DNA of 64,000 bases from Thuidium tamariscinum (lineage: Eukaryota; Streptophyta; Bryopsida; Hypnales; Thuidiaceae), in assembly GCA_947034885.2 (NCBI GenBank), contig OX344757.2, forward strand, positions 8,122,001 through 8,186,000, given 5' to 3'. Positions 22,825 through 34,931 of the stretch are shown one piece after another (within the stretch, counting starts at the first letter, position 1; each line of letters begins with the position of its first letter). The notes beneath the pieces were generated by a model. That model did not search any database. It was not told the origin of the DNA and saw nothing but the letters and a program-made list of their open reading frames with translations. Position numbers and translations under genes: made by a program.

Positions 22825-23544
22825 GGTGATTGCAAGAAACACTTGTCCTATTTTGTATCACACGTTGCATGCTCATCTGTTTTTTGGCCATAACTTTTGT
22901 ATTTTGGCTCTAATTGATTCAAGATTTGTAGGAAAGGTACTCATAACTATCATAAACCTTCCCTAATTTTTTCATAATTTAAAAAAATAATTTACTATAC
23001 AAAAATAATCCCCAATTGGATGTCACACTTTGTAGTTTAGGGTTTTTTAGTACTATGGAGTACCTTTCTTTTAATGATTTTAAGGTGAAATTTAGATGAG
23101 ATGGTCTTCTAGTAGACTTCTAGCTCTCCAAGAAAGGGTTTTTTTAAATAGTTAATTTTATGTGGTGTGGAGGTCTACAAAGTGAGCTCCTTTCTGCTTG
23201 TATTTTGGAACATATGAAATATTATTTTGGTGAATTTTTTGGTGAATGACCATCTCTATAAAGTCTTTGCAAATGGACACATTTTATTTTTTGAAAATAA
23301 TTATTTTTACTATTTTTTCCTTAATTAAAACATGGAGGTATATATTTTCTTGAGGTTTGGCACTTTTCAAGTTCTCCTACTTAGAGAATTTTTCTATCCA
23401 TTTCCTTTAGTGAAAACCTTCGTCTTAGAGGTGTATACATTATTCATATTTTTTTATAAAAATTATTTAATTTTATAATTTTAAAGTACTCCCAAAAAAA
23501 TCAGCCAAATGCAATAAATAGTACAAGTGTTTCTTGCAATCACC
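22825..23544 (+). mobile_element. Inverted-repeat transposon, family 5 (non-autonomous)
   Basis: The left end, GGTGATTGCAAGAAACACTT, continues GTCCTATTT. The right end is its reverse complement with one extra base. About 30 bp of terminal inverted repeat encloses 720 bp of AT-rich, non-coding DNA. A partial copy of its left half lies reversed at 44668-44875. No flanking duplication was identified. Confidence 0.7.
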
Positions 23545-24889
23545 TTAGGCCACAAAAAAGACATGGTGGAAAGAGATTTTTTGAGCATCTTGAGTTTCAT
23601 TGTGGGCCACTATAGAAAGAGTGACTTGTAACTATGCTTGATTTTGCACTTTAGAACAAAGTATTTATATTTTTTAGGATGTTGCCATATACCATGTTCT
23701 TAATGGATGATTTATTATCCAAAAAGAAATTAGTGAATACTAAACAATGAATTAAAGTGCCTAAGGTTCTAATTAATCATAATAAAAATTTAGTGAATAA
23801 ACAGAAAAATAGGAGATTCATATTTTACAAATAATAATGTCATTGGGATTTTGAGTGTGACTTTCACTGATTAGTTACAATACCATCAATTGATGAATTC
23901 ATAATGGTTTCTACTTTTGCATGGTATAACTTTCTTTCTTCGTTGGGTTCTTTTTATATGATTTATTTAATCTCCTACAAATTATTAAAACAATTATTTT
24001 TGACAATTTTTGCCACTGTTAAATTATACAAAAGGGTGACTACACAAAACACTAGTATCACTTGTTGCATTTTGCAACAATACTCATAAAATTTTCTAGG
24101 ATACTTTAAAATTAGGAAATTAATTTTACTAAATTAAAAAATATAGCCAATGTATATACTTTTATGATGACGGTAACTACAAAAGGAATTCTTAAGACAA
24201 TTCTCTAAGTAGGAGAACTAGAAAAGTGCCAAAATCAAAAGAAAATACATATTCCAATGTTTTAATTAATAAAAAATAGGAAAAAGATAAATTAAACAAA
24301 TAAAAAATTTCATTTGTAGCAACTCTATACAAATGAAAATTTACCAAAAAAATTGTTTTTAGAAATCCTTCCTACAGTACCTATAAGTCTACCAGAAGAC
24401 CATGTCCTCCAAATCTCAACCCTAAATTCATTTATTTGGGTACTAAATATTGAATAGGATAAATGGACACTACTCTAAACCAAAATTGGTAGAAACTCAA
24501 CCATAATAGTTCATTTCATTTTTTTGCATATGATCTCTTTATTTTTTTTCTATAATTCCTTTAAAGTGTCTTAAAGGAAAAAAATGAATAAACTTAATTG
24601 AATTTTTTTTTATAAATTAACTTCAAAGATCACATCAAATTTTCATTTATTTCAATAAATTGGAGAATTAATTATAATAAAAATTAACCCTATCAAAAGT
24701 TAGATTTATCCTTGAAAATGTTTATTACAATTACTTTCATAAGATGGAGTTGTATAAATTTGATTTAAACTATTTCTACTATAGCCCTTTTTTATTCAGC
24801 ACCGTAAGGCCAAATTACACCATTTCAAAATAAATGTCTTCTTTTCACCAAATAAAAGTAATCTTTTTTCGCTAGAAATTTTCCAAGTC
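23545..24889. other. AT-rich intergenic DNA
   Basis: Nothing recognised beyond short words related to family 5 ends (around 24035). Confidence 0.55.
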
Positions 24890-25050
24890 TTTTTAAAATA
24901 TGGATGAAGTCACCAAATTTGGATGAAAAAGTATATAAATATGGTGGAAAAGTGTTTTTCAATCCATAAGACGGATGAATGTAGAAATACAATGCTTCAA
25001 CAAATTTGAAGTGATCACCATCTTGGCACTTTCTCAAAAGGTAAAAAAAA
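24890..25050 (+). repeat. Dispersed repeat, family 4, copy 3 (diverged)
   Basis: GGATGAAGTCACCAAATTTGG, GGATGAATGTAGAAATACAA and a CTTGGCACTTTCTC ending align in order with 1990-2210, but with many changes. Confidence 0.5.
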
Positions 25051-25403
25051 AAGGATTGTTCTACTATATCTCTTAAAATCAATACTATTTCTAATAAAAT
25101 AATGATACATAAAATAATAGTCCATATCTACAAATTTAGAATTATAATAGATCAATGAATCATTATTTTTAATCTTGTGGGATTTCACAATATGTAAAAG
25201 ATACATTTCAAAGTCCTTTACAATTAAAATATGATGATGATTTATACTTTGAATCCATTCTTTGGATGTTAGAATAGATAAATTTGCAAGTTCTTTGGTC
25301 TCCTAGTTCCTAAGTACGCATACAATTTCATTGTGAAGCCTCAACTCAAGAACTTGATTCCAAGAAATAACTATGACAACATTCTTGATAGTAATTTACA
25401 ATA
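25051..25403. other. AT-rich spacer
   Basis: Nothing recognised. Confidence 0.55.
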
Positions 25404-26323
25404 TTAACCCTTAAAGGTTTTTGACTATGTTTTCACCAAAAATGCTCCAAAACTGCCATTTCTAATACAAGTGCAATTTTGTTTATAAAAACACATTTTT
25501 GGCTCATGTAATTGTAGGATCTTGTACAAACGTGGTTTGTAAACATGTGGAAAAAATTTCAGAAATTTCCACTGTGTAGATTGCAATATATAAGCATTTG
25601 AATTGACAAAAATTGATTTTTTATCCTTGCGAAAATCCGGGCAGCTGCACTTCACAAGGTCACATTTGTGTGAAAAAAATTCAAAATGGTGGTTACTCTT
25701 TGAATTCATACTTCAATGCAAGTTGGCTACATTCTCAAAAAATTTCAAACCATTTGGAATTGTGCAACATATAGGAAAAATAAGTAAGTAGAAAGAAGTA
25801 AAAAATGAGCCAAAATACTAAATTGTGAACATTTTATTCATGGAATTGAAAATTTTCAATCCCAATGGTTTAAATGTTGTAATAAACAATCTACACCTTT
25901 TGTTTTTATTTTTTTCCAAAAATATGAAAAATTGAATTAAATGAAGAATTTCAAACTTTTTTTTGTATTGTAGAGATTCTGTAACTGGCCGCAAACTACC
26001 CCAAACTCAAAATCGTCATAACTTTTGACTCATTGATCGGAATGGATTGATTCAAATCTTCCCATGTCTGTATAAGCCTAAAGAACCAATTTGAAATTTC
26101 ACTTTTTAAAAAAAGTTTTTTTGAAGAAGTTTTTTCAGCTGCCCGGGCTGCCCGCCGAGTAAAGAAAAAGTTAAAAGTTATGAAAATTTTCGGGCCTTAA
26201 AGCTACTCCTTGGGCACACATTGTATCAAAATTTCAAAGAAAAAAAATAAAAACTCCATCTGTAGTGAGTTGCCCAAAAAATTTATAATCTCAAAAAACG
26301 TTGTTCAGGGCTTTAGGGGTTAA
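25404..26323 (+). mobile_element. TTAA-flanked non-autonomous element B (piggyBac-like ends)
   Basis: TTAA at 25404-25407 and 26320-26323 encloses an element whose left end is CCCTTAAAGG and whose right end, read backwards, is CCCCTAAAGC. It is full-length homologous to element A (7680-8632), so both ends are defined by comparison as well as by inverted repeats. No transposase frame. Interior words shared with A include TTTTTGACTATGTTTTCACC and CTACTCCTTGGGCACA. Confidence 0.68.
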
Positions 26324-27415
26324 TTCAATAGGACTAGCTATGATTTCTACATGACTTGATCTAGTCACGTGGAAGTTGCAATACAATATTGCACTAAGAT
26401 AATGACACAAAAATGATAGTGTCATGTCTTTTATACTGCTACATTCAAAAGCAATGTTAGAAAATGTCAATGGAAAATATCCTTTCCAATCCATTTTGTG
26501 AATTTGTCCACAACTTTTGATTAGAGGCTCAAAATTTAAAACATGATCTTAGAGATAACAGTGAGATTGATATTTCAACTTTTACTAATTTAAAGTTTTT
26601 TGAAAAAAGTTAATCTACTATACTTAAATGAGGTCTAAAATATTATATGTAACACAATTCTTGCATTTTACATATCTCACATTGTTTGCCTTGCCTCCTA
26701 CTACCCCACTAGAATAAGGGAGGAGGCTCGAAAACCGCTCAGTCTCTAGAAATCGCTCCTATTTTCATCTATAAAATCGTGCAGGTGGTTTTTGGAGAGA
26801 TGATGAATTTTAATTACGACTAATAGTCAATGTCAGAGGACGATTAGATGCTAATCCTGATATGGATGTACTGCCTGCAATGATTGCTTTTAGGTGAAAA
26901 GCAAAAATTCATTTACGTGGAGTAGAATACAATGTGGACGAAATTGAGTATGGATTGGGCTTTTCAAGAACAAGAATTGAATGAAATTGATATTAATGAT
27001 GCTAAATTTTATAAAGGAAAATTAAATAAGAGGCGCCATTTTGAGGTTTAGAGCGTGCACTTAATGCATGCTTGTAGAATACTTTTTCATTCCATGAAAA
27101 TGGTTTTACATACAGCAGCCGTCGATTTAAATGTCTTCAATGCTTCATTTCAAAAATAATAGGAATTCATTTAGAAAAAAGGATTTCAAAAAAAGAAAAG
27201 TGCGTGCCGCCACTGACAGCCGTCTCATGTTGTAGCAAAAGAGTACTCCAATACCTTCCATTCAGTGCAACAATGTAGGATGCTGGCAATTGCAAATGAA
27301 CATGGTAGAAGGGAGTGAGTGAGGTTTTTGGCTTGCAGTGAAGAATTCGTTTTAACACAATAAGAGTCCTTGCAGATTGAGAGAGTAGACATTTCACTTT
27401 GTTGAGACGACCACC
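26324..27415. other. Spacer upstream of the transposase remnant
   Basis: No intact gene. A 26-codon open stretch (26904-26984, plus) reads ...GVEYNVDEIEYGLGFSR. This is reminiscent of the first catalytic-aspartate region of pogo-type transposases, but it is too short to be sure. Confidence 0.4.
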
Positions 27416-28516
27416 ATGAGTTCAGACAGTAATTCTGATGAGGAGAGTTCCAGAGATGATCAAAACTCTGAGAGACATAGAAGTTGGGGAAGTAGTCAAT
27501 CCGATTACAATGAAAAAGATGACGACTTTGTTGAAGAGGAACCAGAGAAGTTATTCAAGCGGAGCAAACGAGAAGAGAATGACCTGTGGTTTACAGAAAT
27601 GGAGAGATTTGAGGAAGAAGATGGCAGTGCTCTCCCTCTGGTTGCACGACTGCGGGAATGCCACCAACGACATATTGACAGACACCTTCAACCCTTGACT
27701 ATTGAACGCCAGAGAGAACTCGCTGTAGTAGAGGAAAGCAAGCACGACAACAAAAGCCACTTGGAGAAAGAAGAACCAGATTCAAGTGTACAAGTGCAAG
27801 GAGAGGTTGACGGGCATGAAGAGGTCACAGAGGAAGCTGCTGCAGCGAAGGAAGGAGATGAAGAACATAGGAATGTGGGCGATGAGGACTATTTTCCCTC
27901 TCCCCAACGCAATTCAGATGATGAGCGTGCAGTACATGGCAGAGAACCGCAGACAGAGTGCAGGAGAGAACTTCGTAGCTGTAGCCGCGACATGGAGAAC
28001 ACCTTCAAGCGGACATAGAGACAGACAAAAGCAGAGAACGAGAACCCAGGTACGCCTTCTCGCAAGGGAAGCAGTGAGGAAGACTTGCATGATCGTAGAA
28101 GTTCCAGAGTTAGCAGAAAGAGGAAAAAAAATGGCAATTGGACGACTGATCAACTATCCAAGGCCATTGCCGCTTTTGATGAAGGCATACCCATTAGGTC
28201 AGCAGCCCGAGAGTTTGGGATCCCCACATCATCACTTCGAGGACACATTTATGGAACTACACGGCAGAGACGTAGAGGGAAGAAGGGAGTTCTTATTGAT
28301 GAAGAAGAGGATCAGCTTGTGCAATATTTACTGAAACTACAGGACTTGGGATATCCCTACACCATAGGACAACTTAGAGAGAAAGTTGGCATTATAACGC
28401 AATCACGTGTTACTCCTTTCACAGATGGTATCCCTGGACCTAGTTGGATCAAATGCTTCAAACATAGACATCCAGAATTGACAATACGGAAAGCTCAAGC
28501 ATTGGAGCTTGGATGA
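27416..28516 (+). pseudogene. pogo/Tigger-type transposase, N-terminal part (broken)
   Basis: One reading frame of 366 codons interrupted by a single in-frame TAG (28016-28018). Codons 1-200 are acidic and low-complexity. After the TAG, codons ~238-280 form a psq-type helix-turn-helix (WTTDQLSKAIAAFDEGIPIR..AREFGIP), followed by a CENP-B/Tc5-type second helix-turn-helix up to about codon 365 (PSWIKCFKHRHPEL). This is the DNA-binding half of pogo-superfamily transposases, which cut and paste at TA. It ends at a TGA overlapping the ATG of the next frame, because roughly 150 residues including the first catalytic Asp have been deleted. Not functional as a transposase. Confidence 0.85.
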
Positions 28517-29991
28517 GGCATTTCCTACTCACTCTTTCTGACTTGTATAACATTTCTAGAACAAACAGACATCTTCTCATACTGGATGGCCACAAGTCTC
28601 ACGTCACTTTGCAAGTGATAAAATTAGCAAAGGAGAAAGGTTTAGACCTGCTCACATTTCCTTCACACACATCTCATGCTATGCAACCTTTAGATGTGAC
28701 ATGCTTTTCACCATTTAAGCATGCATTCAGAGCCTACAGAGATAAGTGGATTGCAGCTCACATAGGACAGATGCCACAGAAAGAGGACTTAGCACAATGG
28801 ATAGCACAAGCCCTAAGGAGAGCTTTATCATCAACCAATGTTAAAAATGGGTTTGCAACAACAGGTATTCTTCCCATCAATACCTCTGCAATGAACTCCA
28901 AAATCGGTCCTAGTCGTGCTTACAGTAAATCAACTGTTGGAGGACAGGCTGCACATAAAGAAGACTACTCTGCTGCTGATTATGACACATATGAACTTCT
29001 AGCTTGGGAACTGCGTGAAATAATGGACGAGGATTCATCTGACTTACTAGAATGCACCCACTACTATGTGCAAGTAGATGCAGAAGATGAACATGTACAT
29101 GGACTTGATAGTGACAATGCAAGCGCTGATGACAGTAATGAAGAAGTACAACAGTAGTGCTACAGAGGCGATACTATGGTGAGCAAGAGGAATGACACAA
29201 TAGAGCACACACAGCAGGAAGCAGCTGCAACAATGGATCACATAGAAGCTGAAGGCAGCTTAAGTCAATTCTTGGAGTTACCCCATCTACTTGCAGCAAG
29301 CACTTCTAGATCACAACCTGAGCCCCTCATTGACTATGGAAAATCTCTCTTGTTGATAGATGAAGATCATGTAGTCATCCTTGAGGAACTAGCATCGAAG
29401 AGGGAAGCAGCTGCAGCGGAGAAGAAAAAAAAACAATTAGAAAAAGCAACTTTGAAAGAGCAGAGGGCAAAAGAAAAGGTGGAAAAACTAAAAGCAAAAG
29501 CAGCCAGGGCTGAATTAGCACGGAGTAAGAGGGAGCACAAGCAGAAGTGGAGATTGAAAAGTGTAGCAACTGTAGGGGATAAATTGCATGCAGCTATTCG
29601 TGCCAATGAACCAATGACAGGTTATCAAGCACCCTACTGTGGCTACATGCCTCCAATCTGCAAGGAAAACCAATGTCTTGCAATACAAAGGAGAAGAGTG
29701 AAGGAAGCAGGTAAGGATCCAAGAACTGTACCTGCCCTGCATGAAGTAAGAGTGCAATGGAGCCCCTTTGTTGTTGCTCAGTACCAACAACAGCAGCTGT
29801 CCTCCTCTACTGGTCCTATTCGGTAGATGGTGAGCAGTGGCCTTCAGAACGGAATATCCTATCTTCCTGCTCCAGTGATAAGTAGAACTGAGAACGTAGA
29901 TGCTCCACAACAATACATGGCATTTGCTCCTCCATATGCACAATAGCAAAACGCAGCATTGAGGCATATGCAACAACCTCGTCCTCTATGA
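28513..29991 (+). pseudogene. pogo/Tigger-type transposase, DDE C-terminal half (broken)
   Basis: The frame begins within the catalytic domain: LLILDGHKSHVT carries the second Asp and QPLDVTCFSPFK the third. It continues with the typical NGFATTGILPIN and, further on, a Lys/Glu/Ala coiled coil (EKVEKLKAKAARAE) and a glutamine-rich tail. The frame is continuous to a TGA at 29989 except for TAG codons at 29155, 29824 and 29944. The first catalytic Asp is missing because of the deletion at about 28512. The order HTH - CENP-B HTH - DDE - basic coiled coil over both halves is standard for the family. Terminal inverted repeats were not located. Confidence 0.85.
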
Positions 29992-30900
29992 TTTCAGACC
30001 TATAATAGAACATGTGTAAGTGGAGGAAGGTGGAGCTCACAGTTCTAAGAAATGAGGATGTTCATCGCTGCCTCCTGCATTGACAGATGCCGCAAGAAAC
30101 ATCGTACTCACAGCGGCAGCAAGTTGTAGAAGAGGTGCTACTGCATATACGACCAGACAAGGCTTCAGAAACTGAGAGGAAGAAGAACCTGCAAGGCAAC
30201 ACGAGCTTCAGATTTACGGAGGAAGGGGAGGAAGCTTACCTTGGACCTGTGACACAGGCGCGTGCTTGGAGAGAGGCGCTTCGCCGAAGCTCCGAAGCCC
30301 TAACTTTACGCTCCCGGTCGAATTGTCGGAGCGGCGCTATTGCGGAACCCTAGCTGCGGGCGGCCGGGCGATGGAAGCGGTGGACGTCCCCGCTCCTGCG
30401 ACCTCGCTGCTTCACCGAAATCAGCGGCGGACTTCCTCTCTCCTGCATGTCCTAAATCTGGCTGCTTCATCGAAGTAAGTGGCGGACTACCCTTCTCGTG
30501 CAACCTGGTTGCTCCATCGGAGCTGCTCCACACCATACAAGCGCAACGAAAATGGAAATTTTGCCTTGTTCCATACCCGCAGCAGCCAGAGCGGAACGCG
30601 ACATCACCGAGCGCGGGAGGTTTCCAGTGAACGGCTCCTTTTTTGAAAAACTAGTTTTCAAAAACGCTGATGCTGTTAGAGGAGAGTGCCAGCAAGACGC
30701 GGGTTTTTTTGGGTGTTTTTTTTTGGGAGTACATGACACAATTTTGGAAGCAGCTGTAAACGTGTCAGGAATGCTGGAGGTCGATTTCTGTGACTTCAGC
30801 GTTTATTTTCTACTTCCCTATGGGCGCTTCAACTCTGACGGCAGTACTTCAGTACAAACTTCTCTGATTCATTTTTGAACACTGTGCATTCAATTTCCTG
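29992..30900. other. GC-rich region downstream of the transposase remnant
   Basis: Markedly GC-rich between 30230 and 30640, with a ~55-bp imperfect direct repeat (GCTGCTTCA.CGAA...GCGGAC at about 30406 and 30461). Open frames on both strands look like consequences of composition. It could be the 3' part of the transposon or the promoter of an unrelated lost gene. Confidence 0.35.
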
Positions 30901-31439
30901 TAAATATGAGAGCCATACCACATACGTTAAGGACCACTGCAGATGTCAGTCGCTCTGTTACTATGACACATAGTGAACGCTTTCTATAGTTAAGTCTGAC
31001 GATTACAAGCATGGTGCTGATGAATATTTGAAGTCACTAACACTATTTATGCTACCAACTTGTACAATTAAGCCTCCTGTCTACAAACACTTTTATCAAC
31101 CTACGGTACTCTGACTTTAGAAAAACGTAAATAATTCACTGTGCACTGGAAAATTCTGGAAAAAAGTGCTTTGTAATTCCTCTGCTTTTCTTCTCATACA
31201 GAATTTTCCACAAAATTCCTAAGTCACAAGACCTTTCCATCAGAGGACTTTTTTGCCTTAGATGGTCCATTTTCGAGCCTCCTTCTATAAATGGCTTGTC
31301 ATTTCATCTCTTCATACACACATGCTAAGTGGCTTTGGAAGCTATGCAAGAAATTTGTCAAATATTGTGTATAGTATATTGTACATTGTATATCTTGTAT
31401 GGTATATTGTAAATGGTGTATCTTGTATGGCATATAATA
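30901..31439. other. Intergenic DNA
   Basis: Nothing recognised. A short patch near 31365-31440 repeats GTATATTGTA-type words. Confidence 0.5.
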
Positions 31440-32100
31440 CATTGTTGTGGGAACTTCAAATGCATTTATAAATGATTGCACAATGACTACTCCTTGTGCA
31501 TTTGTCATTATTTACATTATTTTTTGCATACATTGCCACAACCTAAAAATGATGGGACCTAAACCCTGCATCCATGTCACTTCAAAATGACTATGGAATG
31601 ACTTGCCATGTGTCAGTCCATTTGAATGGCTCAAAGACTCCATCACAACTTCTAAATGACTACATAATGACTTTTGACATGGCCGCCCTTGTCATAAATT
31701 TGATGGGTCTATTGTAACTTCAAAATGATTTGCAAATGATTGGCCACATGGTTGTACATGTCAAATTTATAATGGAGTTACTATAATTTCATAATGACTA
31801 TAGAATGAAGGCCACATAGATGTCCATGTCAAATTGTCAATGGGTTTGCACTTTCCACATGGTAGGTCTATGGCCATTTCCTTAATCCAAATTTTTTTTA
31901 TCACTTATTTAACCACATGATTTTTTATCCATTTGTACATCCAAGTACTAAATGGATGGTGATAATACACCTAATATCATTTACATAAATAACTTGTATG
32001 AAATGACAAGAGGCCCCAAAGTCATTTTGCAATCAAAAGTGTATGAAATGACTGCATTTTAATCATTTTTCAATCATTTAGGACCTGAGTTTTTGTAGTG
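31440..32100 (-). mobile_element. Terminal part of a CACTA-like element with subterminal repeats
   Basis: The right border, read on the minus strand, starts CACTACAAAAACTCAGG, the classic CACTA-superfamily terminus (32090-32100). Inward from it are about five imperfect ~68-bp units (31440-31860) built on CTTCAAAATGACTA..GAATGACTT and CATGTCAAATT. These resemble the subterminal repeat clusters of CACTA elements. The opposite terminus and a transposase were not found. Confidence 0.45.
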
Positions 32101-32358
32101 TAGTTTCTTTATATCTAAATAAGGAAGACTACATTCATTTAACAAAACATCCAGATAATTATGCACACACTAAGATAATGTGTTGTAGACTTTGGTAGAG
32201 TAAAGAGCCTATTTATTATTTCAATGAAGTATTTGTTTGTCCATTTGCAATTGCCATCTTTTATAAAATATAATCACTATGACATGCTTCAATTCTACAA
32301 TTTCAATGAAGCATGCCCTCTATCTTAATAAAAGTGTCCTAATTGAACTTTGTGTTCC

Positions 32359-33342
32359 TTAACCCCTGACTACTTGAAGTCCAAACATGCCTAAAAGCAC
32401 CCTTGTTTTTCAAGCCTTATAAGTCTACATGTCACTAAGGTATGGAAATTTCAACCATACAATCTTGTAGTGTGCATATTGTCAATAACGTGGATCAAAT
32501 TTGGAGTCATTTGGCCACATAGATTGCAAGATTATAATGTTTTAGTGTTGAAAAAGATGCTCAAATTTTCCTAAAAACATATTTGGAGGTGAAATTTGAT
32601 TTCTAAACCTACTCAAGTGACAAAACTTTAAATTGAAAAATGCTTTGAAATCAACATACAAATACATTGGTGAAAAAAATGTCATTTAATTGACTCATTG
32701 TGTTTGCAAAACAACCTTGAAATAGCAAAAAAAAATAACAAAAAGGGTGCAAAAAACTCATCTATGATTGAACCTCCTTCTACTAAAATGCTTCTCAATC
32801 ACTCATAACTTTTTTGATTGATATGAAATTTTAGCCACACAAACTAGACTAGAGTGTACAACTTTAAGAAGAAAAAAGAAAATTAGAAACAAATATTGTA
32901 TGAGGAAGAAACAAGCCACCAAAGTTCACTGTAATCCAAAAATGTTTTGATTTTGAACTTTGAATTGCTCCCAAACATTTACAACAACTTGTGGATTGCA
33001 ATGAAAATTTCACCACAATAACAAGACTTCTAGAGGAACACAATCCGATAAATTTTATTGAAAACAAACATTGGATTAAGGAGATACAAGCCTCCAAAGT
33101 TGCAACCATCAAGTGCAGTTTGGTGAACTCAAATTGAATTTGTGAACTTCAATTGGCTTCCAAAAAATTTGTGTACCTTATATTGATCTTAAAATTTTAT
33201 CATACAAACTAGACTAGTATGTTCAACTTTTCCAACAAATTTTATTGAATTTGGACATTGGACGCAAAAGTTATAGCACTTTGAATTGGATTGGTCAACT
33301 AGGTGAGGTTATTTTTTGTCCCCTTCGGCAGTGAGGGGTTAA
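32359..33342 (+). mobile_element. TTAA-flanked non-autonomous element C
   Basis: TTAA at both borders. The left end is CCCCTGACTACTTGAAG and the right end, read backwards, is CCCCTCACTGCCGAAG. Length 984 bp. The interior differs from elements A and B. It carries an internal imperfect duplication (CACAAACTAGACTAGA near 32837 and CATACAAACTAGACTAGT near 33200). No open frame. Classed with the other TTAA elements because of the TTAACCCCT ends. Confidence 0.6.
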
Positions 33343-34846
33343 AAGATGTCTTAAGTACTTCACATGAAAACTTTCTAGCATCCAGTACATACGATACTCA
33401 TCGTTGATTTTAATGATATAAAATTTTGCCCTTTTTAATTTGTGTTTTTCATAACATGATCAATGAAATTTGTATTAGATATTTTCAACAACAAATGTAG
33501 ATACTTACTTTTGGACAAAAGGTGTATTTCTATTTTTACTTCTTAAGAGCAAAAATGAATGAAAGTGAGATTGATTGAAATTGCATACGAATGGATGTTG
33601 ATGGAGCATTATATTGTAACCTTGTGAAGGTATTCTTCATGAGATTGCTAGCAATAATGATCATTTACAAAAACTTATACAATAAGTGTGTTGAAATCTT
33701 CAAAAATGTCTAGGATAAGTTCCTATATTTTACCAACAATATAGTTGCATCATGAAACTAGGTGACATATTGTCAAATGTTTGGAGAAGAATACCCTTGC
33801 ATTTATAGTTTACCATCTAGATTTTGTTGATAAATAAAATTGTTGTGGAAATTTGTCATTTTAAATGCAAGTTTTGCAATCTTTTAAAAACTTGGAGGTT
33901 TCTTTTAGTCAAATTGGATAAAATTTTCTTTTTCAATTAGAAATTAATGGGGTTACCAAATAATTCAATAGAGAATTGGTTAATTATAAATTATGCATTA
34001 AAATTCCAAAAACAATCTCAAGTTCATTAATACTACTATTAATAGATGCCTTATCTACTAGCTTTGTGAATTTAAAGTTCCTTGAAGGAAAAAAATGTGA
34101 AAATAATTCATTTTTGAATTTATAGGATGGTTGTAAGGAATTTTCCTAAAAAATAAAAAATTATGGGGTATAATTATTAATTATATTTCAAATATGCAAT
34201 TGGTTTCATTAAAATACAAAGATCAAAATTTGTATATTCTTGAAATTTTTATTTTCATATTATGGTCCATGAATTTTTCAAAATGTTACTTTTCAAAATT
34301 TAATTATCAGGATTAGAATATCCTTGTCTTAAAAATAATTAGAATGTTTTTGTTATGATTGTTTTTCCACAAGCTTACAATATTATCTTCAAATGCATCA
34401 AAATCAATAAGCCATTTCTTGCAATTGCCTTCTTTACTTGTGTAAGACTAGTGGATATTGGAGCTCTTGTATAATTTGGATGCCTGATGGGAATTCTTGT
34501 ACTACATACTATTGTATATGTAGGTCAATTTTGGAAATAACTCAGGCAAATTTGGAAGATGTTGAAATTTAGAAAATTATTTACAACTATTTTAAAAATC
34601 TTAAAAATTATTCTTGTAAAAAATTAGAAAAAGGAACATATTTGTGCATGAATAGAAAGAAAATTAAAAGTATCTTCATAAAGTGAAATTTTAAAAAAAT
34701 TCCTATTTGTCTACCAAATTATTGAATTGCAAAAAGTAAAATATTTCTTCTAAATTTGGCTAAGAAAATGAAAATATACAAAATTTGTAGTAGATTATAT
34801 ATGTATTTTGAAGGGTTTTATTTTATAGAATAGTATTGTGTATGTG

Positions 34847-34848
<2 letters not shown>
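33343..34848. other. AT-rich intergenic DNA
   Basis: Nothing recognised. Confidence 0.55.

Positions 34849-34928
<80 letters not shown>
34849..34928. repeat. (TA)n microsatellite, 40 units
   Basis: Eighty bases of uninterrupted TA, fully self-complementary and able to extrude a cruciform. Confidence 0.98.

Positions 34929-34931
<3 letters not shown>

Noticed and set aside
27416..29991. Reassignment of TAG to glutamine in this organism
   Set aside because: CURT1 ends with TAG where the family normally ends, and other genes use TAA and TGA as normal stops. Decay of a transposon is simpler.
22473..32100. One large CACTA element spanning 22473-32100
   Set aside because: Both borders look like CACTA termini, but their subterminal sequences do not match each other, and unrelated elements lie between.
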